A DNA stretch of 64,000 nucleotides, from assembly GCA_913055735.1 (NCBI GenBank), contig CAJXKD010000002.1, forward strand, positions 722,150 to 786,149. Reading direction: 5' to 3'. This document shows positions 47,889 to 58,162 of the stretch, piece after piece. This DNA is from an uncultured Rhodospirillales bacterium. GTDB lineage: Bacteria; Pseudomonadota; Alphaproteobacteria; Rhodospirillales; UBA2165. The notes under the pieces were generated by a model. The model made no database searches. It was given only the letters and a program-made list of their open reading frames with translations, and was not told the DNA's origin. The translations under genes were made by a program, and so were the position numbers. How positions within the stretch are numbered: position 1 is the stretch's first letter; each line of letters starts with the position of its first letter.

Positions 47889-48287
47889 TTAGCGGCGGGT
47901 TTCGGCGGCAAGATCCTCAAGAATCGGGCAATCCGGCCGGTTGTCGCCATGACACCGCCGGGACAGGTCCATCAGGGTCTTCCGGATCGATTGAAGCTCA
48001 TCGATCCGTTGCCCGATCTCGTCGATATGCCGCTGGGTCAGCGCCTTGACCTGGGCGCTCGACCGGTCGCGGTCGCGCCAAAGATCCAGGAGGCTGGCAA
48101 CATCACGGATGGGGAATCCAAGACTTCGGGCCCGATGAACGAATTTGAGCGTTTCGATATCGGCTTCGTCATAATCACGATAGCCGCTCGGCGTCCGGTT
48201 CGGCTCGGCCACGAGGCCGATGCTTTCATAATACCGGATGGTCTTCGCGGGAACGCCGGATTGGCTGGCCGCTTTTCCGATGTTCAT
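47889..48287 (-). CDS. cueR: Copper-responsive MerR-family regulator CueR
   Basis: This 132-residue protein has the MerR helix-turn-helix (IGKAASQSGVPAKTIRYYE), a long dimerisation helix, and the metal loop with Cys112 and Cys120 (CHGDNRPDC), the same positions as in E. coli CueR. It senses Cu(I), Ag(I) or Au(I) and activates promoters with a 19-bp spacer. It follows copA by 24 bp with a GGAGGAAGG site, so copA-cueR form one operon, regulated by the CueR-type promoter at 50675-50705. Confidence 0.95.
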   Translation of the reverse strand: MNIGKAASQSGVPAKTIRYYESIGLVAEPNRTPSGYRDYDEADIETLKFVHRARSLGFPIRDVASLLDLWRDRDRSSAQVKALTQRHIDEIGQRIDELQSIRKTLMDLSRRCHGDNRPDCPILEDLAAETRR

Positions 48288-48311
48288 ACGCCTTCCTCCG
48301 ATTTCTGTCGC

Positions 48312-50636
48312 CTACAGCTTCACGGTCCGCAGGCGTAGCGCATTGCCGATGACGGACACGGAACTGAGGCTCATGGCGACGCTCGCGAAAATGGGGCTCA
48401 GCAGCAATCCGAAGACCGGGAACAGAATACCCGCCGCCACCGGCACGCCCACCGTATTATAGGCGAAAGCAAAAAACAGATTCTGGCGAATGTTGCGCAT
48501 CGCCGCTTCCGAGAGTTTGCGCGCCCGCACCAGCCCTTGAAGATCGCCCTTCACCAACGTAATCCCGGCACTTTCCATGGCGACATCGGCACCCGTGCCC
48601 ATGGCTATTCCGACATCGGCTTCGGCCAAGGCCGGCGCGTCGTTGACGCCGTCGCCCGCCATGGCCACCTTCCGTCCCGCCGCGCGCAGTTCCCGGACGA
48701 TATCGCCCTTGCCCGCGGGAAGAACGCCCGCCTCCACCCGGTCGATGCCAAGTTGAGCGGCAGCAGCAGCCGCCGTTTGCGGCGCGTCGCCGGTCAGCAT
48801 CACGATCTCGAGCCCCATGTCGCGCAGCGCGGCCAACGCGGCGGGTGTCGTCTCCTTGATCGGGTCGGCGATGCCGATGACCCCGGCGAGCCGGTCGCCA
48901 TGGGCGGCAAATATCACCGTTTCACCGTTCTTGCGGTGCTTCTCGGCGGGCTCCTTCAACGGGTCGATATCGACGCCAATCTCCGCCATCAGTGCCTGGT
49001 TGCCGAGCGCGACGTTCCGCCCTTCCACCGCCCCGATAACGCCGAGGCCGGTCCGCGATTCAAAGCCGCTGACCGGTGCGGGCTGGACATTCCGCTCCTT
49101 CGCCGCCGAAAGTATGGCAGCCGCGATGGGATGTTCGCTGCCGGTTTCGAGCCCGGCGGCCACGGCCATCAAAGCACTCTCGCCGCTGCTTTCTGCGGGG
49201 ACGATAGCGACGACTCGGGGCTTGCCTTCGGTGAGCGTGCCGGTCTTGTCGACGACCAGAGTGTCCACCTTTTCCAACGTTTCGAGGGATTGCGCGTCGC
49301 GGATCAAGACCCCGGCGAGGGCCCCCCGTCCCGTCGCCACCATGATCGAGATCGGCGTCGCCAATCCGAGCGCGCAAGGACAGGCGATGATTAACACCGC
49401 AACCGCGTTGACCAACGCAAATGCGAAACGCGGCTGCGGGCCGAAGACCGCCCAAATAACGAAGGTCACGACGGCAACCGCGACCACGGTGGGTACGAAA
49501 TAGGAGGCGACGACATCGGCGAGGCGCTGGATGGGGGCGCGGCTGCGCTGCGCTTCAGCAACCATAGCGACGATCCGCGCCAGCATGGTTTCGCTGCCGA
49601 CCTTGTCGGCACGCATCACGAACCCGCCTGCGCCGTTGATGGTACCACCGGTCACGGGATCGCCTTCGCCCTTAGCGACAGGCGCGGCCTCGCCGGTGAT
49701 CATGGCTTCGTCCACGTGGCTCGCCCCTTCGATCACGGTCCCGTCGACGGGCACGGCTTCACCCGGACGCACTCGTAACCGATCGCCCTCCTGCACGTCA
49801 TCCAGGGCAACGTCCTCTTCACCATGATCGCTAAGACGTCGGGCGGTCTTGGGCGACAGATCGAGGAGCGCGCGGATGGCGCTGCCGGTCCGGTGGCGGG
49901 CGCGCAGCTCCAGCACCTGCCCCAAGAGGACGAGTACCGTGATTACTGCGGCGGCTTCGAAATAGACGGGCACCGTGCCGGTGTCGGTCCGGAATGCTTC
50001 CGGGAAAGCGCCGGGCGCAAAAATAGCAGCCAAGCTATAGACGTAAGCGACGCCGACGCCGAGACCGATCAACGTGAACATGTTGAGGTTTCTGGAGCGG
50101 AGCGAGGACCAGAACCGTTCGAACAACGGACGACCCGCCCAAAACACGACGGGTGTAGACAGCAAAAACTGTATCCAGCCCGACAGCCAATCGGAGACGT
50201 AGTGATGAACCGGATTGCCAGGGATGAGGTGGCTCATGGCGAGAAACAACACCGGCACCGCAGAAATGCCACCGAACCAGAAGCGTCGCGTCATATCCTT
50301 TAGTTCGGGATCGTTCTCGGCGCCGAAAGCAGCCGTCGGATCCTCGGGCTCCAACGCCATGCCGCAAATGGGGCACGTGCCCGGTCCGAGCTGGCGCACC
50401 TCCGGGTCCATGGGGCAGGTGAAAACGACGTTCTCGAGACCTTCGGCGGGTAGTTCTTCCGGCTGAGAATTGAGGTATTTCTCCGGGTCGGCGGCGAACT
50501 TCGTACGGCAACCATTGCAGCAAAAATAATAGGTCGTGCCCGCGTGCTCATGGGAGGGCGCCGTCGCCGGATCGGCCTTCATGCCGCATACTGGATCCGT
50601 TTCGGTCTTCGCGCTGTCGTCGACGGTTTTGTCCAT
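48312..50636 (-). CDS. copA: Copper-translocating P-type ATPase with YHS and heavy-metal-binding domains
   Basis: The 774-residue pump exports Cu(I). The N-terminus has a YHS domain (about 14-55, [14 protein letters not shown]) and a heavy-metal-binding domain (about 72-97, [14 protein letters not shown]) in place of the usual CxxC HMA domain. Core motifs are IACPCALG in the membrane, DKTGTLTEG (phosphorylation), [19 protein letters not shown], and the Cu(I)-type YN and MxxSS residues in the last helices ([13 protein letters not shown]). The ATG at 50636 follows AGGA. It is the first gene of copA-cueR. Confidence 0.96.
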   Translation of the reverse strand: MDKTVDDSAKTETDPVCGMKADPATAPSHEHAGTTYYFCCNGCRTKFAADPEKYLNSQPEELPAEGLENVVFTCPMDPEVRQLGPGTCPICGMALEPEDPTAAFGAENDPELKDMTRRFWFGGISAVPVLFLAMSHLIPGNPVHHYVSDWLSGWIQFLLSTPVVFWAGRPLFERFWSSLRSRNLNMFTLIGLGVGVAYVYSLAAIFAPGAFPEAFRTDTGTVPVYFEAAAVITVLVLLGQVLELRARHRTGSAIRALLDLSPKTARRLSDHGEEDVALDDVQEGDRLRVRPGEAVPVDGTVIEGASHVDEAMITGEAAPVAKGEGDPVTGGTINGAGGFVMRADKVGSETMLARIVAMVAEAQRSRAPIQRLADVVASYFVPTVVAVAVVTFVIWAVFGPQPRFAFALVNAVAVLIIACPCALGLATPISIMVATGRGALAGVLIRDAQSLETLEKVDTLVVDKTGTLTEGKPRVVAIVPAESSGESALMAVAAGLETGSEHPIAAAILSAAKERNVQPAPVSGFESRTGLGVIGAVEGRNVALGNQALMAEIGVDIDPLKEPAEKHRKNGETVIFAAHGDRLAGVIGIADPIKETTPAALAALRDMGLEIVMLTGDAPQTAAAAAAQLGIDRVEAGVLPAGKGDIVRELRAAGRKVAMAGDGVNDAPALAEADVGIAMGTGADVAMESAGITLVKGDLQGLVRARKLSEAAMRNIRQNLFFAFAYNTVGVPVAAGILFPVFGLLLSPIFASVAMSLSSVSVIGNALRLRTVKL

Positions 50637-50674
50637 GGGTCCTGGTTCCAAACCTTACAGTATGATAGAAGGTT

Positions 50675-50705
50675 TTTGTAAGCGTTCCAGGGGCTGGAAG
50701 GTCAA
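50675..50705 (-). promoter_or_regulatory. CueR-type promoter/operator of copA
   Basis: Read on the minus strand: -35 TTGACC (50705-50700), a 19-bp spacer holding the dyad CCTTCCAG/CTGGAACG, and -10 TACAAA (50680-50675). A 19-bp spacer with this dyad is characteristic of MerR-family copper promoters, and cueR lies in the same operon. About 40 bp separate it from the copA ATG. Confidence 0.85.
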
Positions 50706-50751
50706 GAACGCGTGAGACTTCCGCGCCTTCCGGAGCGCCAACGTTCTTGAC
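50701..50751. repeat. 10-bp inverted repeat between divergent copA and trpG
   Basis: GTCAAGAACG (50701-50710) and CGTTCTTGAC (50742-50751) are perfect inverted copies with a 31-bp loop. The left arm overlaps the -35 of the copA promoter, and the right arm gives TTGACG on the plus strand towards trpG. It may be a shared regulatory site or a chance dyad. Confidence 0.5.
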
Positions 50752-50845
50752 GCCCAGGGGCGCGCCTTGCATTGTGGCGGGCGCACGACACCAGGACCGG
50801 AAAACGGCCAGTCACCACATTAAGAAAATGATATAACGTGTTGAA

Positions 50846-51433
50846 ATGATACTGGTTATCGACAACTACGATAGCTTCACCTACAACCTCACCCACTACC
50901 TTGGCGAGTTGGGCGCGGATGTGGTCGTGAAACGAAACGATGCCCTCTCGGCGACCGAGGCCCTCGCTCTCCGTCCCGACGGAATCCTCATTTCGCCGGG
51001 CCCCTGCGATCCGGATAAGGCCGGTATTTGCCTCGATCTGATTACGATGGCGGCCGGCAAGATGCCGATCTTCGGCGTATGCCTCGGCCATCAGGCCATC
51101 GCCCAAGCTTTTGGCGGACGCGTCGTCCGCGCTCCTGTTCCCATGCATGGCAAACTGAGCGCCATCCATCATGACGGCAAAGGTATCTTCCAGGGGCTGC
51201 CCAATCCCTTCGACGCGACGCGTTATCATTCTCTGATGGTCGCGCGGAATCCGTGGCCCAATGCCTTGGAGGTCACCGCCGAGACCGAAGACGGCATCAT
51301 TATGGGAATCGCGCACAAGACCCTGCCCATCACCGGGGTCCAGTTTCATCCCGAGAGCATCGCCTCTCAGCACGGCCATGACCTGTTGGGCAATTTCCTC
51401 AAGATGGTCGACAAGGAACGGGTGCCGGCATGA
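50846..51433 (+). CDS. trpG: Anthranilate synthase component II (glutamine amidotransferase)
   Basis: The 195-residue class I amidotransferase supplies ammonia to TrpE. It has the nucleophile Cys in GVCLGHQAI, the oxyanion block [10 protein letters not shown] and the His/Glu pair in GVQFHPESI. It starts the trpG-trpD-trpC run and overlaps trpD by four bases (ATGA). A PabA role cannot be excluded, since no pab genes are visible. A TATAAC lies just upstream at about 50832, so a local promoter is possible. Confidence 0.96.
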   Translation: MILVIDNYDSFTYNLTHYLGELGADVVVKRNDALSATEALALRPDGILISPGPCDPDKAGICLDLITMAAGKMPIFGVCLGHQAIAQAFGGRVVRAPVPMHGKLSAIHHDGKGIFQGLPNPFDATRYHSLMVARNPWPNALEVTAETEDGIIMGIAHKTLPITGVQFHPESIASQHGHDLLGNFLKMVDKERVPA

Positions 51434-52479
51434 GCGATACGACGCAGGACCTGAAAGGCTTTATCGCCCAAGTGGCGACGGGCACGGCGCTGGACGAACA
51501 AGCCGCCGAGCAGGCCTTCAACATCATCATGTCGGGCAATGCGACGCCGGCGCAGATCGGCGGTCTCCTAATGGCACTGCGGGTTCGCGGCGAAACCGTC
51601 CCCGAGATCACCGGTGCCGCCCGAGCCATGCGCGCCAAATGCCTGTACGTCAAAGCGCCCGCCGATGCCATCGATGTGGTCGGTACCGGCGGTGACGCCA
51701 CCGGCACCTTCAACATCTCCACCGGCGCGGCCATTGTCGTCGCGGCCTGTGGCGTACCAGTTGCCAAGCACGGTAATCGTGCCTTGTCGTCCAAGTCCGG
51801 CGCGGCGGATACGCTGAGCGCCCTCGGCATCAATACGGACGCGGATTTCGCGCTGATCGAGCAATCGATCCGGGAAGCCGGGATCGGGTTCCTGATGGCG
51901 CCGCGCCATCACAGCGCCATGCGCCATGTCGCGGGCCCGCGTGTCGAGCTGGCGACCCGGACGATCTTCAATCTGCTTGGCCCGATCTGTAACCCCGCGG
52001 GTGTGAAGCGTCAGGTGACCGGCGTGTTCTCCCGCGAATGGGTCGAACCCATCGCCGAAACCCTCGGCAATCTCGGCAGCGAGCGCGCCTGGGTCATGCA
52101 TGGTGCCGACGGCACCGACGAGTTGACCACCACCGGCGTTTCCTATGTCGCCGAATTGAAGGACGGTAAGGTCACCTCGTTCGAAGTCACGCCAAGTGAT
52201 GCGGGATTACCGACCGCCAAGCCCGAAGACCTCAAGGGCGGCGATGCGGAAACCAACGCCAAGGCGGTTCTCGAGATGCTTTCGGGTGACAAAAGCGCCT
52301 ACCGCGATGTCGTCCTCTACAATGCGGCCGCTGCTCTGGTGGTCGCCGACAAAGCCAGCGATCTCAAGGCCGGTGTAGCGCTCGCCGCCGACGCCGTCGA
52401 CAGCGGTAAGGCGAAAGCCGCCCTCGATAAGATGGTCGAGATCACCAACAGCGGTACCGACGAGGACGAAAGCGAATAA
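51430..52479 (+). CDS. trpD: Anthranilate phosphoribosyltransferase
   Basis: This 349-residue enzyme joins anthranilate with PRPP. The family blocks are [32 protein letters not shown] (PRPP and anthranilate contacts), [27 protein letters not shown] and the acidic metal site [12 protein letters not shown]. It overlaps trpG (ATGA) and precedes trpC by 3 bp, so translation is tightly coupled. It is the second step of tryptophan synthesis after TrpEG. Confidence 0.97.
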   Translation: MSDTTQDLKGFIAQVATGTALDEQAAEQAFNIIMSGNATPAQIGGLLMALRVRGETVPEITGAARAMRAKCLYVKAPADAIDVVGTGGDATGTFNISTGAAIVVAACGVPVAKHGNRALSSKSGAADTLSALGINTDADFALIEQSIREAGIGFLMAPRHHSAMRHVAGPRVELATRTIFNLLGPICNPAGVKRQVTGVFSREWVEPIAETLGNLGSERAWVMHGADGTDELTTTGVSYVAELKDGKVTSFEVTPSDAGLPTAKPEDLKGGDAETNAKAVLEMLSGDKSAYRDVVLYNAAAALVVADKASDLKAGVALAADAVDSGKAKAALDKMVEITNSGTDEDESE

Positions 52480-52482
52480 AGG

Positions 52483-53313
52483 ATGAGCGACGTTCTGCAA
52501 CGCATCTGCGCCGACAAGCGCCATCATATCGAGGCCTCCAAAGACCGGGTGCCGCAGGCGGAGATTGAGCGTCGCGCTGCCGATGCGTCGCCGCCGCGCG
52601 GGTTCGCCGCGCGCCTCAAAAGCGTGACCGACTCCGGTCACTACGGGCTCATCACCGAGATCAAAAAAGCCTCACCCTCAAAGGGATTGATCCGTGACGA
52701 TTTCGACCCACCCGTGCTCGCCAAGGCCTATGCGCGCGGCGGAGCAAGCTGCCTGTCCGTGCTGACCGACACCCCCTACTTCCAAGGCAAGGACGAGGAC
52801 TTGATCGCGGCCCGCGCCGCCGTCGATCTTCCGGCGCTGCGCAAGGATTTCATGCTCGATCCCTACCAAATTATCGAGGCACGTGCGATCGGTGCTGACT
52901 GCATCCTGATCATCATGGCCGCCTTGGAAGATGCCGATACACGCGGCCTCTCCTCCCTTGCCCACGAATTGGGGATGGATGTGCTCGTCGAGGTGCATGA
53001 CGAAGCGGAAATGGATCGGGCGCTTTCCCTCGGTCCGGCGCTGCTCGGGATCAACAACCGCAACCTGAAAACCCTTGAGGTGGATTTGCGCACCACCGAG
53101 AAGCTGGCGGCGCAAGCCTTGAAGGCACGTGGCGAAGAAGCGCTTCTGGTCAGCGAAAGCGGTCTCTATAGCCATGACGATCTCGGACGCATGTCGGCGG
53201 CGGGCTGCAAGTGCTTCCTTGTCGGCGAATCCCTTATGCGGCAAAGTGACGTCGAAGCGGCGACCCGGACCTTGCTCGGCGAGACGGGCGTAGCCAAACG
53301 GGTCAACGCCTAG
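52483..53313 (+). CDS. trpC: Indole-3-glycerol phosphate synthase
   Basis: The 276-residue TIM barrel closes the indole ring from CdRP. It has [39 protein letters not shown] (catalytic Lys), [18 protein letters not shown] and LVSESGLYS blocks. It is 3 bp after trpD with AAAGG as ribosome site. trpF, trpB and trpA are not in the window, as is usual for alphaproteobacteria where they form another cluster. moaC follows after 14 bp. Confidence 0.97.
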   Translation: MSDVLQRICADKRHHIEASKDRVPQAEIERRAADASPPRGFAARLKSVTDSGHYGLITEIKKASPSKGLIRDDFDPPVLAKAYARGGASCLSVLTDTPYFQGKDEDLIAARAAVDLPALRKDFMLDPYQIIEARAIGADCILIIMAALEDADTRGLSSLAHELGMDVLVEVHDEAEMDRALSLGPALLGINNRNLKTLEVDLRTTEKLAAQALKARGEEALLVSESGLYSHDDLGRMSAAGCKCFLVGESLMRQSDVEAATRTLLGETGVAKRVNA

Positions 53314-53327
53314 AAAGCGGGAACAGC

Positions 53328-53813
53328 GTGACGAAGCTCACCCACATCGATGACGAAGGCAACGCCGTCATGGTGGACGTCTCCGGCAAGGACGTCACCG
53401 AACGCGTGGCAACCGCGCGGGGTTCCGTCTACATGCAACCGGAAACCCTCTCGTTGATCACGTCTCACGGTGTCAAAAAAGGCGACGTGCTGGGTGTTGC
53501 CCAGCTCGCCGGCATCATGGGCGCCAAGAAGACCCCCGATCTCATCCCCCTATGCCATCCACTGTCGCTGTCATCGGTCGACGTGACATTGAGCTGCGAT
53601 CCCGACCGCAATGCCGTAAATATCGAGGCGACCTGCAAGCTTGCCGGGCGTACCGGCGTGGAAATGGAGGCGCTGACCGCCGTTTCCGTTGCCGCCCTCA
53701 CCGTCTACGACATGTGCAAGGCCGCCGACAAAGGGATGTGCATCGCCGATATTCGCCTCGTCTATAAATCCGGCGGCAAATCCGGCACTTATCGCGCAGA
53801 GGACAGCGACTGA
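53328..53813 (+). CDS. moaC: Cyclic pyranopterin monophosphate synthase MoaC
   Basis: The 161-residue enzyme forms cyclic pyranopterin monophosphate in molybdenum cofactor synthesis. It starts at GTG after AGCGGGAA, with [49 protein letters not shown] and [13 protein letters not shown]; the Lys and Asp residues of the active site are present. It is 14 bp after trpC and 2 bp before moeA. The cofactor it helps make could serve the sulfite-oxidase-like protein at 2136-2801. Confidence 0.96.
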   Translation: MTKLTHIDDEGNAVMVDVSGKDVTERVATARGSVYMQPETLSLITSHGVKKGDVLGVAQLAGIMGAKKTPDLIPLCHPLSLSSVDVTLSCDPDRNAVNIEATCKLAGRTGVEMEALTAVSVAALTVYDMCKAADKGMCIADIRLVYKSGGKSGTYRAEDSD

Positions 53814-53815
53814 AA

Positions 53816-55033
53816 ATGATGATTTCCGTTGCCGAAGCGCTGGCGAAGGTTCTGGCGGGCGTCAAACCGCTGAACGCGGAGCGGATCAGCATCACCGAGG
53901 CGTTCGGCCGGGTCCTTGCGGAAGACGTCCCATCGCGTATCACCCAACCCTTCGCCGATGTCTCTGCGATGGACGGCTATGCCGTGCGATCCGACGACGT
54001 CCAAACCATTCCGGCGGCCGTAACCCAGATCGGTGAATCGGCAGCCGGAAGCGGATTTGCCGGTTCCATCGGGCCGGGAGAAGCCGTGCGTATATTCACC
54101 GGCGCCCCCGTTCCCGAGGGCGCCGATGCCATCGTCATTCAGGAAGATACGGAAGCAGACGGCAATCGGATCACCGTAACCGAAGCACCGGTCAAGGGCC
54201 GCTACATCCGGCCCGCCGGCCTCGACTTCCGCGAAGGCGATGCGCTGCTCACCAAGGGACGCCGGCTGACCACCCGCGATGTGGGCCTGGCCGCTGCCAT
54301 GAATGTGCCGTGGGTATCGGTCATCCGCCAACCGCAGATCGCGTTGCTGTCCACCGGCGATGAATTGGTCCTGCCCGGTGAACCCCTGGGCCCCGATCAA
54401 ATCATCAGTTCCAACAGCGTTGGCCTGTCCGCCTTCATCAGGGCAATCGGCGGCACACCCATCAATCTCGGTATTGCCCGCGACGATCCCGCTTCGCTGC
54501 GCGCCATGCTTGAAGGCGTCCGCGGCGCCGACATGCTGGTCACCATCGGCGGCGCGTCGGTGGGCGATTACGATCTGGTGAAAAGCGTGCTCGGCAAGGA
54601 AGGGCTCGACATCACCTTCTCCCAAGTCGCCATGCGCCCCGGCAAACCTCTGATCTTCGGGACCATCCATGATCGCCCCATGCTCGGCCTGCCTGGCAAT
54701 CCGGTATCCGCCTTCGTTTGCTCCACATTGTATCTGCGGCCCATGGTCGACGTGATGCTCGGCGCCGAAACGCCGGAGACCGCCGGCGCGGTGACAGAGA
54801 CGGCATTGCTCGGCAAGGATTTAACCGAGAACGACCGGCGTCAGGATTACCTGCGCGCGACATTGTCGCGGAATGCGGATGGGGATTTCGTCGCGACGCC
54901 GTTCGATAAGCAGGATTCCTCTATGCTCGCGGTCTTTGCCAAAGCAGATTGCCTTGTCGTCCGTCCACCCCACGCGCCACCGGTCGAAGCTGGCGCCCGT
55001 GTCCCGATCATTCGGTTGGATCCGCGGGTTTAA
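53816..55033 (+). CDS. moeA: Molybdopterin molybdenumtransferase MoeA
   Basis: The 405-residue protein inserts molybdate into adenylated molybdopterin. It shows the N-terminal [13 protein letters not shown] and [31 protein letters not shown], and the MoCF-like domain with [28 protein letters not shown] and the [19 protein letters not shown] loop. It follows moaC by 2 bp. A short hairpin lies after the stop (GCGCGA/TCGCGC at 55034-55056) before lexA. Its operon position with moaC after trpC is typical of this group. Confidence 0.96.
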   Translation: MMISVAEALAKVLAGVKPLNAERISITEAFGRVLAEDVPSRITQPFADVSAMDGYAVRSDDVQTIPAAVTQIGESAAGSGFAGSIGPGEAVRIFTGAPVPEGADAIVIQEDTEADGNRITVTEAPVKGRYIRPAGLDFREGDALLTKGRRLTTRDVGLAAAMNVPWVSVIRQPQIALLSTGDELVLPGEPLGPDQIISSNSVGLSAFIRAIGGTPINLGIARDDPASLRAMLEGVRGADMLVTIGGASVGDYDLVKSVLGKEGLDITFSQVAMRPGKPLIFGTIHDRPMLGLPGNPVSAFVCSTLYLRPMVDVMLGAETPETAGAVTETALLGKDLTENDRRQDYLRATLSRNADGDFVATPFDKQDSSMLAVFAKADCLVVRPPHAPPVEAGARVPIIRLDPRV

Positions 55034-55120
55034 GCGCGAATTCCCGAAAATCGCGCATTCGTCGCCGTACTCGCGGAAATCTGGGCCGTTTCGCCGATTT
55101 TCCCTCTTGACCCCAAATGA

Positions 55121-55135
55121 GAACTAAACTAGAAC
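55121..55135 (-). promoter_or_regulatory. SOS box (LexA operator) upstream of lexA
   Basis: GAAC-N7-GAAC on the plus strand is GTTC-N7-GTTC on the minus strand, the alphaproteobacterial LexA operator. It sits just before a candidate -35 TTGCGT (55138-55143), with ATATCT 17 bp later as the -10, so LexA should repress its own gene. Confidence 0.8.
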
Positions 55136-55236
55136 ACTTGCGTTGTTTTTGTTTTGTTCCATATCTTGTGTATCGCGGTTGATTTGACCGCAATCCGTCG
55201 AGTGAGACCTAAATCGGGTGACGAAGGGGGCCGTCC

Positions 55237-55932
55237 ATGCTGACCAAAAAACAATATGAGTTGTTGTCTTTTATCGATCAGCGTTTGCGTGACTCGGGCG
55301 TGCCGCCATCCTTTGACGAGATGAAAGATGCACTGAACCTCAAGTCCAAATCCGGGATCCACCGTCTCATCACCGGCCTCGAAGAGCGCGGCTTCATCCG
55401 GCGCCTTCCTCACCGCGCCCGCGCGCTCGAGATCCTCAAGATGCCCGAAAATCACCGAGGCAGCGGTGGAGATCGCAAGAAATTCACCCCCAATGTTATC
55501 GACGGCGGTTTCAAAGGCGCCCTTGCCAAGGCAGGGACATCTGGACCCGACGCCACGTCCCTTCCCCTCCTCGGCCGGATTGCCGCCGGCACGCCCATCG
55601 AAGCGTTGCGTGACCCGAGCCGGAATATCGACGTGCCGCCGATCATGGTCGGCAAAGGCGAGCACTACGCCCTGGAAATCGACGGCGATTCCATGATCGA
55701 TGCCGGCATTCACGACGGCGACACGGTGATCATCGAACGCTGCAATTCGGCCGACAACGGCACCATCGTCGTGGCCTTGGTGGATGGCAACGAGGTGACC
55801 CTTAAAAGGCTGCGTAAGAAGGGCAATACCATTGCTCTCGAGCCCGCCAATAAAACCTATGAGACACGGATTTTCGGCCCCGACCGGGTCGAGGTTCAGG
55901 GTAAGCTCGTCGGTCTCTTGCGCACCTATTGA
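55237..55932 (+). CDS. lexA: LexA repressor
   Basis: This 231-residue SOS repressor has the winged helix at the start ([36 protein letters not shown]), a long linker, and the S24-type latent protease. The self-cleavage site is Ala117-Gly118 (RIAAGTP), with catalytic Ser152 (GDSMIDAG) and Lys190 (VTLKRL). The DNA-binding part carries the alphaproteobacterial signature and the gene has a direct-repeat SOS box 100 bp upstream. The ATG at 55237 follows AAGGGGG. It converges with comEC after 9 bp. Confidence 0.97.
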   Translation: MLTKKQYELLSFIDQRLRDSGVPPSFDEMKDALNLKSKSGIHRLITGLEERGFIRRLPHRARALEILKMPENHRGSGGDRKKFTPNVIDGGFKGALAKAGTSGPDATSLPLLGRIAAGTPIEALRDPSRNIDVPPIMVGKGEHYALEIDGDSMIDAGIHDGDTVIIERCNSADNGTIVVALVDGNEVTLKRLRKKGNTIALEPANKTYETRIFGPDRVEVQGKLVGLLRTY

Positions 55933-55941
55933 TGCACCCTG

Positions 55942-58047
55942 TTATTGAGGTGCGATGACCCAGGGGCGCCGTCCGCGCTCACCATTGACGCTTTTTATTC
56001 GCACATCTGTCTTGGTTACCCAAACGGCATGCGCGCCATTGCGCCATAGATCAAACCGGTCGATGACCATATGCGCCGATGGGCAACGACGGTCCGAGAC
56101 GGGAACGGACGCGATAATCACCTTTACCCGCCGGCAATCCTCCAGAAGCGCCAAGGGGTCGCTCACCAACGCAATCTGCGCTTGTTCCTTGCGGTAAATA
56201 CATCCGACGCCGTCACAGGACAGTTTGCCGTCATCACTGTACCCGGTGCGGGGCCAGGTACGTCGCTCCTCGACCGACAACCCGGCACGCTGCAACCAGT
56301 TTTCTCCGGCAAACCTCGCCCGGCGGCGTGTCGACAGGGCATACCCTCCATCGGCGGTCCGAACCGCAAATAGGCCGCCGTCACCGCTGACGATGATGTC
56401 GGGACCGGAAGAATGCACCATAAAGAACAGAACGCCCGCAGTAACGACGGGTAGTCCTAGCCATCTAAGGCGCTGACGCCACAGAGCGAGCCACAGACCG
56501 CCCAGCACCATCGCGCCAACTCCCGCGAACGGTACAGCAGGAATACCGACGGAAGACCCTTGCCAACCGGAAACGGTATCCGCGGCGCTGACAACGAGGG
56601 AAACGCCCTGCCCCATCAGGTCGAGCAGCGGCCCGTCGAAGCCGAAAGGCATTACGACGAAAGCCAACACGGCAACGGGCATGATCCAAAACGCGGTCAG
56701 CGGGACGGCAATCATGTTGGCGGCCAATCCGAACAGCGCCACGCGATTGAAGTGATAGATTACGAACGGCGCCGTTGCAGCGCTCGCAACGAGCGTGGTG
56801 ACGACGACGCTGGCGAAGTAGATCACAGGGCGCCGCCACCATGTTGCGGCGTCAGACAGTAGCCGTGTTCTCGCTGTCCAAACCTCGTAGACCGCGATCA
56901 GCGCGACGACCGCAGCAAAGGACATCTGAAAACTTGCGCCAAGCAAGCTTTCAGGCCGAAGGGCGAGGATGATCAGTGCGGCCCACGCCACCATCCGCAT
57001 CGAAATCCCCTGCCGGTCGATGACCACCGCCAAAAGGACCAACGCGATCATCAGAAAAGCGCGCTGTGTCGGCACTGTCGCCCCGGCGATAACGGCATAG
57101 CCGAATGCCGCCGCCACGGCGACGACCGCGGCCCATTTCTTTATGGGATATGCGAGGGCAAACGCCGGGATCAGGCTCAAGGCTGCGCGTAAGCTCAAAA
57201 ACACGAAACCGGCAACCAAACCGATGTGCAGCCCGGAGATGGCCAGCAAATGGGCAAGCCCGGCTTGGCGAAACGCCTCCAAAACCGGTTCTGGAATCTG
57301 TGTGCGCATGCCCGTCAGGAGCGCCGCGGCAACCGCACCGGCGCCGCCGCCAATCCTCTGTCGGATACGATCCGACAGCAGCAAACGGAGCCGTTCTATC
57401 CGTGCGCCGAGAGTGAGCTGTGCGCCCCCGGACGCAACAAGTTCGGCGGCGCCGAATGAAAACCCGACGCCGCCAATTCCCTGGAAATAGAATTGGCGCT
57501 GTAGGTCGAACCCGCCCGGGAAAACGGGCGGTGGTGGCGGGGACAGTGCCGCCCGCAACCGCACCCAGTTCCCCGGTACCAGCGGCGGCTGGTGACCGCG
57601 AAGCCGAACCCGTACCGTCGGCGGCACGCGATCGGGCCGCAACGATCCAATGGTCAGGCGGTCCAAGGTCAATCGAGCGCCATCGGGAAAAGGCTCTACC
57701 CGAACAATGCGGCCACTTACCGACAAGGGCCCGGTTTCACGCTCAATAACCGGGTGGTCGCTCGTATATGTCCGCAGTTGCGCCGCCGAGAACCCCGCCG
57801 CGGCGATTGCCACTCCCAATGAAATCAGCAACAGCACGGCAAGCGAGCGCGATAGCCACGCCGAAGCAACCGACACCACCAATACGGCCATCCCGACCCA
57901 AACGGCCGGCTCCACAGTCAAACTAAAATAGACGGAGATGCCCGCCCCCAAGAAAACCGGCGTCCAAAGAATCCACCGGTCGCGTTCAGCCGACATCGGC
58001 TGCACGATCCATGTCGAGTAACGGGTTATGCCCCTGAAGAAGTTCAT
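55942..58047 (-). CDS. comEC: ComEC/Rec2 family DNA uptake channel protein
   Basis: The 701-residue membrane protein has an N-terminal hydrophobic region, an OB-like periplasmic part (VSGRIVRVEPFPDGARLTLD, VRLRGHQPP), and the competence domain with GLAHLLAISGLHIGLVAG and many membrane segments up to about residue 540. The C-terminal MBL-like domain is present but short, with a HSSGPDIIVSGDGGLFAVR stretch and no clear zinc His cluster. It should form the inner membrane DNA channel of transformation. An ATG at residue 18 (57996) is an alternative start. Confidence 0.9.
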   Translation of the reverse strand: MNFFRGITRYSTWIVQPMSAERDRWILWTPVFLGAGISVYFSLTVEPAVWVGMAVLVVSVASAWLSRSLAVLLLISLGVAIAAAGFSAAQLRTYTSDHPVIERETGPLSVSGRIVRVEPFPDGARLTLDRLTIGSLRPDRVPPTVRVRLRGHQPPLVPGNWVRLRAALSPPPPPVFPGGFDLQRQFYFQGIGGVGFSFGAAELVASGGAQLTLGARIERLRLLLSDRIRQRIGGGAGAVAAALLTGMRTQIPEPVLEAFRQAGLAHLLAISGLHIGLVAGFVFLSLRAALSLIPAFALAYPIKKWAAVVAVAAAFGYAVIAGATVPTQRAFLMIALVLLAVVIDRQGISMRMVAWAALIILALRPESLLGASFQMSFAAVVALIAVYEVWTARTRLLSDAATWWRRPVIYFASVVVTTLVASAATAPFVIYHFNRVALFGLAANMIAVPLTAFWIMPVAVLAFVVMPFGFDGPLLDLMGQGVSLVVSAADTVSGWQGSSVGIPAVPFAGVGAMVLGGLWLALWRQRLRWLGLPVVTAGVLFFMVHSSGPDIIVSGDGGLFAVRTADGGYALSTRRRARFAGENWLQRAGLSVEERRTWPRTGYSDDGKLSCDGVGCIYRKEQAQIALVSDPLALLEDCRRVKVIIASVPVSDRRCPSAHMVIDRFDLWRNGAHAVWVTKTDVRIKSVNGERGRRPWVIAPQ

Positions 58048-58162
58048 CCGCCCCGCCTAAACGCCATTATCTGTGCGAGGATGACAGAACCAGCTTTACC
58101 CTGTAAACTGCCGCCTCATTCATGATTAACCCCTTAAATTCAATGACTTACGTCGGATTCGT

